From IMG/VR virus record IMGVR_UViG_3300037635_001739, positions 1-54,857 of that record: 54,857 nt of DNA; one strand, written 5' to 3'. This document shows positions 8,655 through 18,200 of this stretch, piece by piece (position 1 is the stretch's first letter; each line of letters begins with the position of its first letter). This DNA is from a virus. The notes beneath the pieces are model-generated. The model had not been told where the DNA came from. It saw only the letters and a program-made list of their open reading frames with translations, and made no database searches. The position numbers were made by a program, and so were the translations under genes.

Positions 8655-9836
8655 ATGGAAGAAGAAGTAAAAACCGAGGTTGAGAAAACTGAAGAAACCC
8701 AACCTCAAGAAGCGTCTCCTATTACACAGGAAGATAGCGGATTAATTAAAGTAGACTTAGGTCAATTAAACAAAGTAGAAGCAAATGCCATTCCAGAGCA
8801 AGAAACAAATGCAAGCGATGTTCCTGTCAGAGAATCCGAAAACACGGAAAGTAGCGAAGAAGTGGTTCCAGAAGTACGGGAGCCCGTTTCAAATGAAGAG
8901 CAACCCGTTTTACAAGAAATAACAAACGAGGAAGTACAAGAAAAAGTAGAGGAAGTAAAAGAACAAGTTGCGGAGGCTATTGAAAATCAGGAGCCTGGAA
9001 TAGACCTACCTGAGAATATTCAAAAAGTCGTAGACTTTATGAATGATACAGGCGGAAGTTTGAAAGACTACGTGAATCTAAACACAGATTATGCGTCTTT
9101 AAACGAAGATCAGTTACTACGAGAGTATTACGAAAACACTAAGCCTCACTTAGATTCTGAAGAAATAGGGTTTGTTATGGAAGACAAATTCAGTTTTGAC
9201 GAAGACATGGACGAGGATAGAGATATACGCAGAAAAAAATTAGCTAGAAAAGAAGAGTTGGCAAAAGCTAAAAATCATCTAGAGAGTTTAAAAGACAAAT
9301 ATTACGAAGAGATAAAAGCTGGGTCTCGGTTAAATCCAGAACAAAAAAAGGCGGTTGAATTTTTCAATCGTTATAACCAAGATAGCGAGAAGTTGACAGA
9401 GGATAGAGAAAAGCAAGTTTCTATATTTAACGAAAAAACTGAAAAAGTATTTTCTAATGAATTCAAAGGTTTTGATTTCGAAGTTGGAGAAAAAAAGTTC
9501 AGGTATAAAGTTAATGATGTAGAGGGAGTTAAATCTAAGCAAGGAGACATTTCAAATTTTGTTAAGAAGTTCTTAAACGATAAAAACGAAATGGCAGATG
9601 CTAAAGGTTATCATAAATCTTTATTCACAGCAATGAACCCTGACGCAATTGCAAATCACTTTTACCAGCAAGGTAAAGCGGACGCAATGAAATCAAGCAT
9701 GGAAAAAGCTAAAAATATTGACATGGATCCGAGAGGGACTCATGAAGATGTTAAGCCACCTAACGGGTGGAAGGTTAGATCCGTACCGGGAAGTAATGAC
9801 TCAACTACTAAGCTTAGAATTAAAAAGAGAAAATAA
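8655..9836 (+). CDS. Acidic scaffold-like head protein
   Basis: 393 residues. The first ~120 residues are extremely acidic and low in complexity (many EE and EV repeats). The centre is rich in charged helices (about 150-260), and the C-terminus is basic, ending KLRIKKRK. Its position between portal and major capsid, acidic disordered start, coiled-coil body and basic end match a scaffolding protein that organises procapsid assembly and is later expelled or cleaved. No protease is encoded nearby. The leader TATAATATTTTATCATGG before the start is nearly repeated before the gene at 11372. Confidence 0.55.
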   Translation: MEEEVKTEVEKTEETQPQEASPITQEDSGLIKVDLGQLNKVEANAIPEQETNASDVPVRESENTESSEEVVPEVREPVSNEEQPVLQEITNEEVQEKVEEVKEQVAEAIENQEPGIDLPENIQKVVDFMNDTGGSLKDYVNLNTDYASLNEDQLLREYYENTKPHLDSEEIGFVMEDKFSFDEDMDEDRDIRRKKLARKEELAKAKNHLESLKDKYYEEIKAGSRLNPEQKKAVEFFNRYNQDSEKLTEDREKQVSIFNEKTEKVFSNEFKGFDFEVGEKKFRYKVNDVEGVKSKQGDISNFVKKFLNDKNEMADAKGYHKSLFTAMNPDAIANHFYQQGKADAMKSSMEKAKNIDMDPRGTHEDVKPPNGWKVRSVPGSNDSTTKLRIKKRK

Positions 9837-9858
9837 TAATTACTAAACTTTACAAATA

Positions 9859-11301
9859 ATGGCAAATGGATCATTTACTGGGAGTGCAGCGGCTTTAGCG
9901 CACTTAACTCCTAGACCAACACAAACGTTGTTTAACGACAACTACCTGGCCCTTGGGGACATGGATTTTACACAACAATTCTTACCAGAAGTATACGAAA
10001 AAGAAGTAGAGCGTTACGGAAACCGTACAATCTCTGGATTCTTACGTATGGTAGGAGCTGAAATGCCTATGGCATCTGATCAAGTAGTATGGTCTGAGCA
10101 AGGGCGTTTACACATTGCTTATGACGACGTTACTGTTGTATCAGCAACCTCAATTACAATTCCAGCAGGAGCTGGAGCTACTAGCAAAAACCTAATCGGA
10201 CCTGGAGATACTATCGTTATCGCTGATTCTACTGGATTAACAGTTGAAAAAGCTTACGTTAGCGAAGTGGCTGTTGCAGGAAACGGAGTAGCTACTTTAA
10301 CAATTGCAGGATACGCAGGAGCTGTTACAGTTACTGGTACTGGAAATGTAAAAGTATTCGTATACGGATCTGAATATGCAAAAGGAACTTCAAATGCAGG
10401 AACTTCTATTGATGCTGCTTTCGAACAGTTCAGCAACAAACCAATCATTTTACGTAATAAGTACGCGGTAAACGGGTCTGATACGGCACAGATTGGATGG
10501 GTAGAAGTAACTACTGAAGCTGGAACTTCAGGGTACTTATGGTATCTAAAGTCTGAGCACGAATCTCGTATACGTTTTGAAGATCACTTAGAAATGTCTA
10601 TGATTGAAGCTGAAAAAGCTGCGGCACCAATTACGCCAGCTGCTGGATTAGGAGGAGGAACTGAAATCACAGGTTCTGACGGACTTTTTGCTGCTTTAGA
10701 AAACCGAGGTCTTGTATATACAGACGCGGATTTTGGGAGCGGAGCTGATTTAGGATTAAGCGATTTTGACGCTATCCTAGGAGAACTTGACAAGCAAGGA
10801 GCTATCGAAGAGAACATGTTGTTCTTAGATCGTTCAACTTCTTTAGGTATTGACAATATGTTAGCGGCCCAAAATTCTTACGGAACTGGAGGAACATCTT
10901 ACGGTGTATTCGAAAATTCAGAAGATATGGCACTTAACTTAGGATTCAGTGGTTTCCGTAGAGGATCTTATGATTTCTACAAAACAGACTGGAAATACTT
11001 AAACGACGCTACAACTAGAGGATTAGTTGGAGATATTGAAGGTGTGGTTGTTCCTGCTGGAACTTCAACAGTTTACGATCAAATGTTAGGTAAAAACATC
11101 TCAAGACCTTTCTTACACATCCGTTACAGAGCTTCTGAAGCAGATGATAGAAAAATGAAGTCTTGGATCACAGGATCTGTAGGTGGAAACTTTACAAGCG
11201 ACGAGGATGCAATGAACGTTCACTTCTTATCAGAAAGATGTTTATGTGTACAAGCTGCAAACAACTTCATATTATTGAAGAATACTGCAACTACACCATA
11301 A
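9859..11301 (+). CDS. Major capsid protein
   Basis: 480 residues. It lies directly after the scaffold candidate. HK97-type character is suggested by an N-terminal arm, QFLPEVYEKEVERYGNRTISG as E-loop region, a small Ala/Gly/Thr-rich inserted domain (about residues 90-165), and a C-terminal half with GGNFTSDEDAMNVHFLSERC near the end. Codon usage differs from neighbours: Arg is often CGT, Gly GGA and Leu TTA, with higher GC, as expected of a very highly expressed gene. The gene is followed by a hairpin (11320-11336) in the gap. Confidence 0.8.
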   Translation: MANGSFTGSAAALAHLTPRPTQTLFNDNYLALGDMDFTQQFLPEVYEKEVERYGNRTISGFLRMVGAEMPMASDQVVWSEQGRLHIAYDDVTVVSATSITIPAGAGATSKNLIGPGDTIVIADSTGLTVEKAYVSEVAVAGNGVATLTIAGYAGAVTVTGTGNVKVFVYGSEYAKGTSNAGTSIDAAFEQFSNKPIILRNKYAVNGSDTAQIGWVEVTTEAGTSGYLWYLKSEHESRIRFEDHLEMSMIEAEKAAAPITPAAGLGGGTEITGSDGLFAALENRGLVYTDADFGSGADLGLSDFDAILGELDKQGAIEENMLFLDRSTSLGIDNMLAAQNSYGTGGTSYGVFENSEDMALNLGFSGFRRGSYDFYKTDWKYLNDATTRGLVGDIEGVVVPAGTSTVYDQMLGKNISRPFLHIRYRASEADDRKMKSWITGSVGGNFTSDEDAMNVHFLSERCLCVQAANNFILLKNTATTP

Positions 11302-11319
11302 TTAATTTATTAGTGTGCT

Positions 11320-11349
11320 GGGGATCATTGGTCCCTGGCCACTATTTTT
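11320..11349 (+). terminator. Hairpin with T-run after the capsid gene
   Basis: GGGGA (11320-11324) pairs with TCCCT (11332-11336), and eight bases downstream there is a TTTTT run. The stem is short and the spacing long, so termination would be partial. It could instead set the high ratio of capsid to downstream transcript. Confidence 0.35.
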
Positions 11350-11371
11350 ATCAATTTTATAATATTATATC

Positions 11372-12232
11372 ATGGCAAACAAGAAAAAGCCCGTAGCTAA
11401 AAAAGCTGCACCACAAGAACCTATCACAGATGGGTTACCAGTACAAATAGAAAAAGCAGAACCCGTGACAGTTAAGCCATCAAAACCGGCAAAACCAACG
11501 TGGGAATACAGAGATCGAACTTATGTTTTAAAAACCGGTAAGTCTCCGCTTTTATATACATTACCTTCTAAACATTCTCAAAGAAAACCTTTATTATGGT
11601 TTGACCCAGAAAAAGGATTTCAAAGGGAATTACGTTACGCTACTAATCAGAAGTCTCCCTTTGTAGATGAACAAAAGGGATCTGCAACATTAGGTAGAAT
11701 ATCTATGCGGAACGGTTTAATCAAAGTAAAAAAGGAAGATGTATCTTTACAAAAATTATTATCTTTATATCATCCACTGAAAGATAAAGTATATTACGAA
11801 TTTGATCCAGTGCAAGTTTCTGTAAATGAACTAGATTGGATTGAGTTAGAACTTGAAGCATTAACTTTAGCTAAGGATATGGAAATTGACACAGCTGAAG
11901 GAATATTAAGAGCTGAATACGGTAGTGCAGTTAATGATTTATCATCTAGTGAATTAAAAAGAGATCTAATGATATTTGCCAAAAGGCAACCTGCGTTATT
12001 TATAGAATTAGCTAATGACGACAACGTTCAATTACGTAATGTAGGTATTAAAGCTGTAGAAGCTAGAATAATAAACTTATCCGCTGATCAAAGAACGTTC
12101 ACTTACGGCGAAGGTAATAGAAAGTTAATGACTGTACCTTTTGACGAGCACCCTTATAGCGCTTTAGCTTCATTCTTTAAGACAGATGAAGGTATGGAGG
12201 TTTATAAGGTAATATTAAAGAGACTTTACTAA
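11372..12232 (+). CDS. Head-associated protein, unknown
   Basis: 286 residues. Residues 1-45 are a Lys/Pro/Ala-rich disordered arm (KKKPVAKKAAPQEP). A compact domain follows with LLYTLPSKHSQRKPLLWFD and FQRELRYATNQKSPFVDEQK. The C-terminal half (from residue 150) is helical (LELEALTLAKDMEIDTAEGI). It is encoded between the capsid and the duplicated neck/ring genes, so a head-completion or decoration role is likely. I recall similar proteins in marine phage genomes without a known role. The next gene follows a strong hairpin at 12242-12282. Confidence 0.7.
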   Translation: MANKKKPVAKKAAPQEPITDGLPVQIEKAEPVTVKPSKPAKPTWEYRDRTYVLKTGKSPLLYTLPSKHSQRKPLLWFDPEKGFQRELRYATNQKSPFVDEQKGSATLGRISMRNGLIKVKKEDVSLQKLLSLYHPLKDKVYYEFDPVQVSVNELDWIELELEALTLAKDMEIDTAEGILRAEYGSAVNDLSSSELKRDLMIFAKRQPALFIELANDDNVQLRNVGIKAVEARIINLSADQRTFTYGEGNRKLMTVPFDEHPYSALASFFKTDEGMEVYKVILKRLY

Positions 12233-12241
12233 GTTACTTTT

Positions 12242-12282
12242 TATAGCGATTAAGCCGCTTTAAATGTGGCTTAATCACTATA
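12242..12282 (+). terminator. Long near-perfect hairpin between head and neck genes
   Basis: TATAG (12242-12246) pairs with CTATA (12278-12282), and GATTAAGCC (12248-12256) with GGCTTAATC (12268-12276). There is one C/A mismatch, plus G.T and C-G closing pairs, and a 7-base loop. No T-run follows on the plus strand; the flank is A-rich. It may be an RNA-processing or mRNA-stability element rather than a classical terminator. Confidence 0.55.
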
Positions 12283-12300
12283 AATTTAAAAAATTAAAAA

Positions 12301-12999
12301 ATGGCTGGAACTATAAATATTAATTCAGTTTATAAAACTGTTCTAGTTATATTAGAACAAGAGAAAAGAGGCGCACTAATGCCTTCGGAGTTTAATAGGA
12401 TGGCCACTCAGGCTCAACAAGAAATATACACTCAATACTTTGACGACTTCAACCAAGTACTTAGGTTGCCGCAAACTAGTTTAGCTTATGCTGACAGATT
12501 TGCTCTGTTAGATGAAAAAATATCTTTATTTAAAAGGCTTGAAGCGTTTACATTAGATCAAGACCAAGAAGTCACTCTTCCTTCTAATGTTCAGGAGTTA
12601 GGAGTGGTTGTATATAATAATAGGGAAGCAGAAAGGATACAAACTCACGAAGTATACACAACAAACCTTTCGCCTTTAACTGCACCTACGGAATACTACC
12701 CAGTTTATACGTATGAAAATAATACATTAAAAATTTATCCCGAAACTGCATCTGGTAAAGTTTCTGTGAATTATTTAAAATATCCCGCCGACGTTAAATG
12801 GGGATTTACTATTGATAAAGAATTAGGAAACTACGTGTATAACGAATCTGATTCAACTTCTTTTGAAATACACCAGTTAGATCAACCGTTGCTTATTTCA
12901 AAAATACTTGGATTTGCAGGGGTTGTAACAAAAGATCAATTTGTTGGTGGCATAGCTCAACAAAAGGAGGTACAAATTAACGGAGATAACGTAAAATAA
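12301..12999 (+). CDS. Neck/ring-type virion protein, copy A1
   Basis: 232 residues. It is a clear paralogue of the protein at 13631: shared INSVYKTVLVILEQEKRG versus IDTVYQRVLSILNKEQRG, then EFNxxAxQAQ, QYF-D--Q-LRLP, LTAPTEYYPVY and a C-terminal KIL-F-G--KD. Proteins of this type follow the capsid genes in Bacteroidota podoviruses and are thought to form head-tail joining rings; that assignment is by position. Together with the next gene it forms a two-gene module that occurs twice. Confidence 0.65.
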   Translation: MAGTININSVYKTVLVILEQEKRGALMPSEFNRMATQAQQEIYTQYFDDFNQVLRLPQTSLAYADRFALLDEKISLFKRLEAFTLDQDQEVTLPSNVQELGVVVYNNREAERIQTHEVYTTNLSPLTAPTEYYPVYTYENNTLKIYPETASGKVSVNYLKYPADVKWGFTIDKELGNYVYNESDSTSFEIHQLDQPLLISKILGFAGVVTKDQFVGGIAQQKEVQINGDNVK

Positions 13000-13005
13000 T
13001 AATAA

Positions 13006-13611
13006 ATGGCAGATACACAATTAATCAATGCGTTTATATCTTTAAATGATATAATAAATAACTTCCTTATATCTTATACCGGACCTGGAAGAATGATACC
13101 TGACGCAGATAGGACAGAGGTTATACTACACGCTAGAAGGTGTTTGCAAGAATTTGCTTTTGAAACATTAAAAAGTCAATTTAATAAAACAACAACTATT
13201 CCTGCGAATGGCGAATATGAACAGCCGGACGACAACGTGGCTATCATTAGTATATTTAGAAGCGCTTCACCTGGAGGTGTCACTTATACAGTAGAAATGA
13301 GTGAGACAAAAGAATTAGCTAATATAGATGGTACAAACTATTATGTTGACTATAATAATAAAAAAATAATATTTGATACTTCCTTGGATGGGTATGGCTT
13401 ATCATACACGTATTTATCAAACGCATTAACTATTGATGAAACAGCAGCAGTTCCTAAATTAGCCGAAGAGGCTTTATACGCTTGTATGATATATGCAATA
13501 TTAGCAAATAGAGGAAGTACAGATCCAAACACACTCCAAAGACTTTTAATGGAAAAAATGCTAAAATTAGAAAAATCTAAATCTAGGCTGGTTTTTACAA
13601 ACTTCGAATAA
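13006..13611 (+). CDS. Neck/ring-type virion protein, copy B1
   Basis: 201 residues. Its N-terminus, LNDIINNFLISYTGPGRMIP, and the motif RTEVILHARRCLQEFAFETL are matched by LKDIINNFMISYVG and RTEVAFHAKRGIQEFSFDTL in the protein at 14324, so the two are paralogues. Its C-terminus (LAEEALYACMIYAILANRGS) also aligns with the partner. A small beta-rich centre lies between. It is likely a connector or tail-tube subunit by position after the capsid genes. Confidence 0.65.
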   Translation: MADTQLINAFISLNDIINNFLISYTGPGRMIPDADRTEVILHARRCLQEFAFETLKSQFNKTTTIPANGEYEQPDDNVAIISIFRSASPGGVTYTVEMSETKELANIDGTNYYVDYNNKKIIFDTSLDGYGLSYTYLSNALTIDETAAVPKLAEEALYACMIYAILANRGSTDPNTLQRLLMEKMLKLEKSKSRLVFTNFE

Positions 13612-13630
13612 TAAAGTAAAGTACATATAT

Positions 13631-14320
13631 ATGAGTATAAGCATAGATACAGTATATCAAAGAGTATTGAGTATACTTAATAAAGAACAACGAGGGTATG
13701 TTACGCCTCAGGAATTTAACTTATTTGCAAATCAAGCACAACTAGATTTATTTGAGCAATATTTTTATGATATAGGTCAATTTTTAAGGTTGCCTGCTAA
13801 TGGACACGCAAACGCCAGCATACCAAATCTAATTGAGGAAAAAATTTCTTTGTTTGAAAAAGAATTAAATGTCTCTATTAATAATGGCTATTATTTGCTG
13901 CCCTCTGATTTATACCGTTTAAATAATGTAGTTGTTCAAACTTCTGAAAATGAAGCCGAACAGGTAAGCTACCAGCATTTTTTAAAGTTAAATAAATCGG
14001 ATTTAACAGCGCCTTCGGAAACATATCCCGTATATATACAAAATGACAATAAAATTAATTTATTCCCAAATACTATAGTTCAAGATGTAACACTATACTA
14101 TGTTAAAAAACCCGCGGAGGTTGAATGGAAATATCAGATTGTATTTGGGGAGCCTTTATACGATTCATCGTCCTCGATAGACTTTGAATTACACGAGTCC
14201 GAAGAAACTGAGTTAGTTATAAAAATACTAGAGCTTTGTGGTATATTAATAAAAGATTTAAGTTTATACCAAGCTTTTGACAAGGAAGATCAAGAAACAA
14301 TACAACAACAAAAATTATAA
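13631..14320 (+). CDS. Neck/ring-type virion protein, copy A2
   Basis: 229 residues, a paralogue of the 12301 protein along its whole length, with the same VY-RVLSIL-KEQRG start and LTAPSETYPVYIQ, PAEVEWKYQ and IKILELCGILIKD blocks. Divergence is high (roughly a third of residues identical by eye), so the duplication is old and the copies have probably specialised, for instance as successive rings of the neck. It is separated from B1 by a short AT-rich gap. Confidence 0.65.
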   Translation: MSISIDTVYQRVLSILNKEQRGYVTPQEFNLFANQAQLDLFEQYFYDIGQFLRLPANGHANASIPNLIEEKISLFEKELNVSINNGYYLLPSDLYRLNNVVVQTSENEAEQVSYQHFLKLNKSDLTAPSETYPVYIQNDNKINLFPNTIVQDVTLYYVKKPAEVEWKYQIVFGEPLYDSSSSIDFELHESEETELVIKILELCGILIKDLSLYQAFDKEDQETIQQQKL

Positions 14321-14323
14321 TAT

Positions 14324-15229
14324 ATGGGCTTAATAACACAAACTGACGAACAATACTATTTAGGCCCTGACGGAGTATGGAATAGCTTTGACGAAAATTA
14401 TGGTAGTTATCAATTCATTTTATTAAAAGATATAATAAATAATTTCATGATTTCCTATGTGGGATTAGAAAAAAATATATCCAAAGTAAAAAGAACCGAA
14501 GTAGCCTTTCATGCTAAAAGAGGCATACAGGAATTTAGCTTTGACACGTTACCTTCTATAAAATCTCAAGAGATTGAGATAGGGCCCACCTTAAACTTTA
14601 TTTTACCTAAAGACTACGTAAACTATGTAAAATTAGTTTGGGTTGATTCTAAGGGCATAGAACGGATCATATACCCCACCAGTAAGACTTCCAATCCACT
14701 GCCTATACTCCAAGATGCTGAATTTGAGTATTTATTTGACGAGCAAACAGGAGAGATGTTAACAGCTGAAGAATCAGAAACTAGAAAAAAATTTCAAGCT
14801 CAGAATAATACAGGTGATAATAATAAAGAAGATTTAAGTGATCGATTAAATCAAGGTGGTTGGGGCAGACGTTACGGGCTTTCTCCTGAGCAAGCACAAT
14901 CGAATGGTGTGTTTTATATAGACCGAGTTGCTGGTATAATATATTTTGACTCTAGCTTTGTAGGGCAAGTTGTTACGCTAAAATACATATCCGATGGATT
15001 AGCCACCGATGAGGAAATGGTGGTTCATAAGTTTGCAGAAGAAGCAATATATAAATATATAGCTTACGGAATTTTATCTACAAAAGCGAACACTCCAGAA
15101 TATTTAGTTGCTAGGTACAAAAAAGAATTAGCGGCTACCAAAAGAAACACCAAATTAAGATTATCAAATATTAAAATAGAAGAGCTTACGCAGGTTATGC
15201 GTAACAAATCTAAAATTATAAAACACTAG
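14324..15229 (+). CDS. Neck/ring-type virion protein, copy B2 with insertion
   Basis: 301 residues, a paralogue of the 13006 protein but about 100 residues longer. The extra sequence lies in the middle (about residues 125-190) and is polar and disordered (LTAEESETRKKFQAQNNTGD...). The conserved ends are DIINNFMISYVG near residue 37 and FAEEAIYKYIAYGILSTKA near the C-terminus. The inserted loop may form a surface contact with the large tail protein encoded next. Confidence 0.65.
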   Translation: MGLITQTDEQYYLGPDGVWNSFDENYGSYQFILLKDIINNFMISYVGLEKNISKVKRTEVAFHAKRGIQEFSFDTLPSIKSQEIEIGPTLNFILPKDYVNYVKLVWVDSKGIERIIYPTSKTSNPLPILQDAEFEYLFDEQTGEMLTAEESETRKKFQAQNNTGDNNKEDLSDRLNQGGWGRRYGLSPEQAQSNGVFYIDRVAGIIYFDSSFVGQVVTLKYISDGLATDEEMVVHKFAEEAIYKYIAYGILSTKANTPEYLVARYKKELAATKRNTKLRLSNIKIEELTQVMRNKSKIIKH

Positions 15230-15232
15230 TAT

Positions 15233-18200
15233 ATGGGTGAATTTGTACATGTTTTCCAAAAAGGAAAGATGAACAAAGATCTTGACGAAAGACTTGTTCC
15301 TAATGGTGAATACCGAGATGCGTTAAATTTAGATTTAGCAAACTCAGACAACGGCAACATGGGTTCTTTGCAAAGTGTGAAGGGTAACCAACAGCTAAGA
15401 GGTAAGCCTCAATGGACAAGCGATTATATAGATTCCTTAACTAATGCAAAGTGTATAGGATCTTTTGTTGACGATAAATCAGATAAAATATATTGGTTTA
15501 TAACCTCTACAGAAGCTGATTGTATTGCTGAATACAATTTTGCAGGTGGCCAAATAAAACCGGTTATAGTAGACACTAATAATGTCTTAAATTTTTCTAC
15601 ACAATATTTAATTACAGGCATAAATATTATTGACAATCTATTGTTTTGGACAGATAACAATTCTGAACCGAAAACAATAAATATTGATAAATTTAAAAGA
15701 GGATCTGTAAACTTTGTAACGCATACTAAGATACCCGATTACGACAGTACAAGCCAAACATATAGCGCTAATTTAACAGGCAGACCCGATTTTAATGAAG
15801 CGGATGTAACTGTTATTAAAAAATCGCCTCTTACCGCGCTTACTTTAGATATGGCTGCAAGTAAGTACGGTAATTCACCTGGCACTGGAACTTCTGAAGT
15901 TCAATTTATTCCTGGCGGGGTATATAATCCAACGGGTAATAATGAAAAAAGAATTAATTTTACTTATGCAGAAGACACCGCTAGTCCTGAGATTAGAAGG
16001 TCTTTACCCACTAGATTTCAATGGGAAGATAATATAAGTAATGATCCTGATTATTATGACGAAACCAGTATAGAGGGATGGAACGGTTACTTGGAACTTG
16101 AATTCGGGTCTCCACTACCTTTAAATTGGCAGACAGGGGACATAGTAAATATAAATGCTGACTATGAAGACACTAATTTTACAGATTACGAATACGGGCT
16201 ATCTATAAGATTAGTAGAACCTCTAAATAGCACTAATATTAAATGGAAATGCGAAATACAATCTATATCATCTGATATAGGTACATTTATAGATGCTAAT
16301 GGAAATATAATTAAATTCGAATGGGAGTGCTTGTTAGAAGAAGATGATGCAATGTTTGAAGATGTATTTCCTAGGTTTGCTTATAGATGGAAGTTTATAG
16401 ACAACGAATACTCTACATTTTCGCCATTTTCAGAGGTAGCTTTTTTAGCGGGAGATTTTAGCTATGAGTCTAGAGAAGGCTACAATACAGGAATGATCAA
16501 TAGCATAAGAAAGCTTATACTTAAAGATATAAGCTGGGGGCATGTGGATGTTACCGAAGTGGACATATTATACAAAGAATCTAACAGCTCTGCAGTATAT
16601 GTTGTAGACACTTTAGTTAAAGATGAATCGTATGATACGTCCGGAAATCTCATAACTGAGTTTGAAGTTAAAACAGAATTAATAGGAGCCTTGATAGAAG
16701 GAAACCAAATATTAAGACCCTGGGATAATGTGCCTAGAAAAGCTCAAGCTCAGGAGATAATTGGAAATAGAATAGTTTACGGAAATTATCTACAAAACTA
16801 TAATGTGCCTACCTCTGAAATAACATTAAGTTCTATATCAAATCAATACACTGTGCCGATGATAGTTGGCGAGCCCACTTTTTCTGTAAAGTCCATCAGA
16901 ACATATCAAGCGGGAGTAGTTTATTTAGATAAATACGGAAGAGAAACGCCGGTGTTTACGAGTAAAGAAGCTGGTACTAAACTAAACATATCTAGTTCGA
17001 GTACATTCAATAGGCTCATAGCTCAACCCACAAATACCCCGCCCGACTGGGCTACCCATTATAAAATATTCATAAAAGAAAATTCTAATGAATACTATAA
17101 TTTAGCCCTAGACAGATATTATGATGCTGAGGATGGCAACGTATGGTTATCTTTTCCCTCTTCTGAAAGAAACAAAATATCAGAAGAATCGTATTTAATA
17201 TCAAAAAAACAGCACGATAATAACACACCTATAGAGTCACTTTCAAGGTATAGAGTTCTGTCTATATCTAATGAAGCCCCTGATTTTATAAGAACTGTAG
17301 ATAAAAATTTAGGTACCGAAGCTGTTGAAAATATATCTTTGATTAGCGTTGGTTCGCTAGGTTTCGCTTTTAAAGGGCCTTCTCCTAGTGCTAATCCTGA
17401 GTTTGCCCCAAATTTTGCAGGAAATAGTGTAATTTTTGCTTTAGGAGCTTTTAAATCCGAAAAGTATAAGGTTATAGATTATAAAGTTGTTAACACAGTA
17501 GGAGATGAAACTAATTATGAATTAACTATAGGCAGAGGGTTAGGAGCAGATGCTACTTTTTTAGAAGTAGTAGGCGTTGGTCAGAACTTTGACATAACAG
17601 TTGTAGCTGAGCAGGAAGAAACAAAACCTGAGTATCAAGGTAGATTTTTTGTAAAAATACCAAGAGACGCAGCTTTTGACACTCACATAATGACCTCATT
17701 CCAAGCTTTAGATCCTCAATTTTCTATACTTGGAAGTATATCTTTTACGGAAAGTGGTACACGGGGACTAGTAGGAGAAAATGGGACTGGTCGTACCGGG
17801 GAGCCGGGGTATTATTGGATTGATTGGGGGTTCAAAGGAGACGGTGCTGAAACAGAAACTCCTACTGAAATGTTTGTAGCTGGCACAGGCGTTTGGATGA
17901 ACGGGGTTCCGTATGGAGGGGCTAATCCATCTAATGGCCCCATAGGTCGTAGGCTTAATGACATACAGCCTCAAAGGGCTTTTTTCCAAAATTTTGGACC
18001 TATAACTAAAAACAACAGATTTGTTGGTTTTTCTTATGTTAAAGTAAAACAACGTACTAATGGGGTGCCTACCTATATAGATGCAATGTCGGGAACAGTA
18101 CCCACCCCTTTTGACCCGGATATTGAAGACGGAAGGGCTACACGGCCCGTAACCCCTAATGGATTTATAACAACCGGAGGATCTGTAAGGTTTGAACATA

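Noticed and set aside
10584-10856. 90-residue frame on the minus strand in the capsid gene
   Set aside because: It is a shadow of the strongly coded capsid gene; no start context and no fit to the operon direction.
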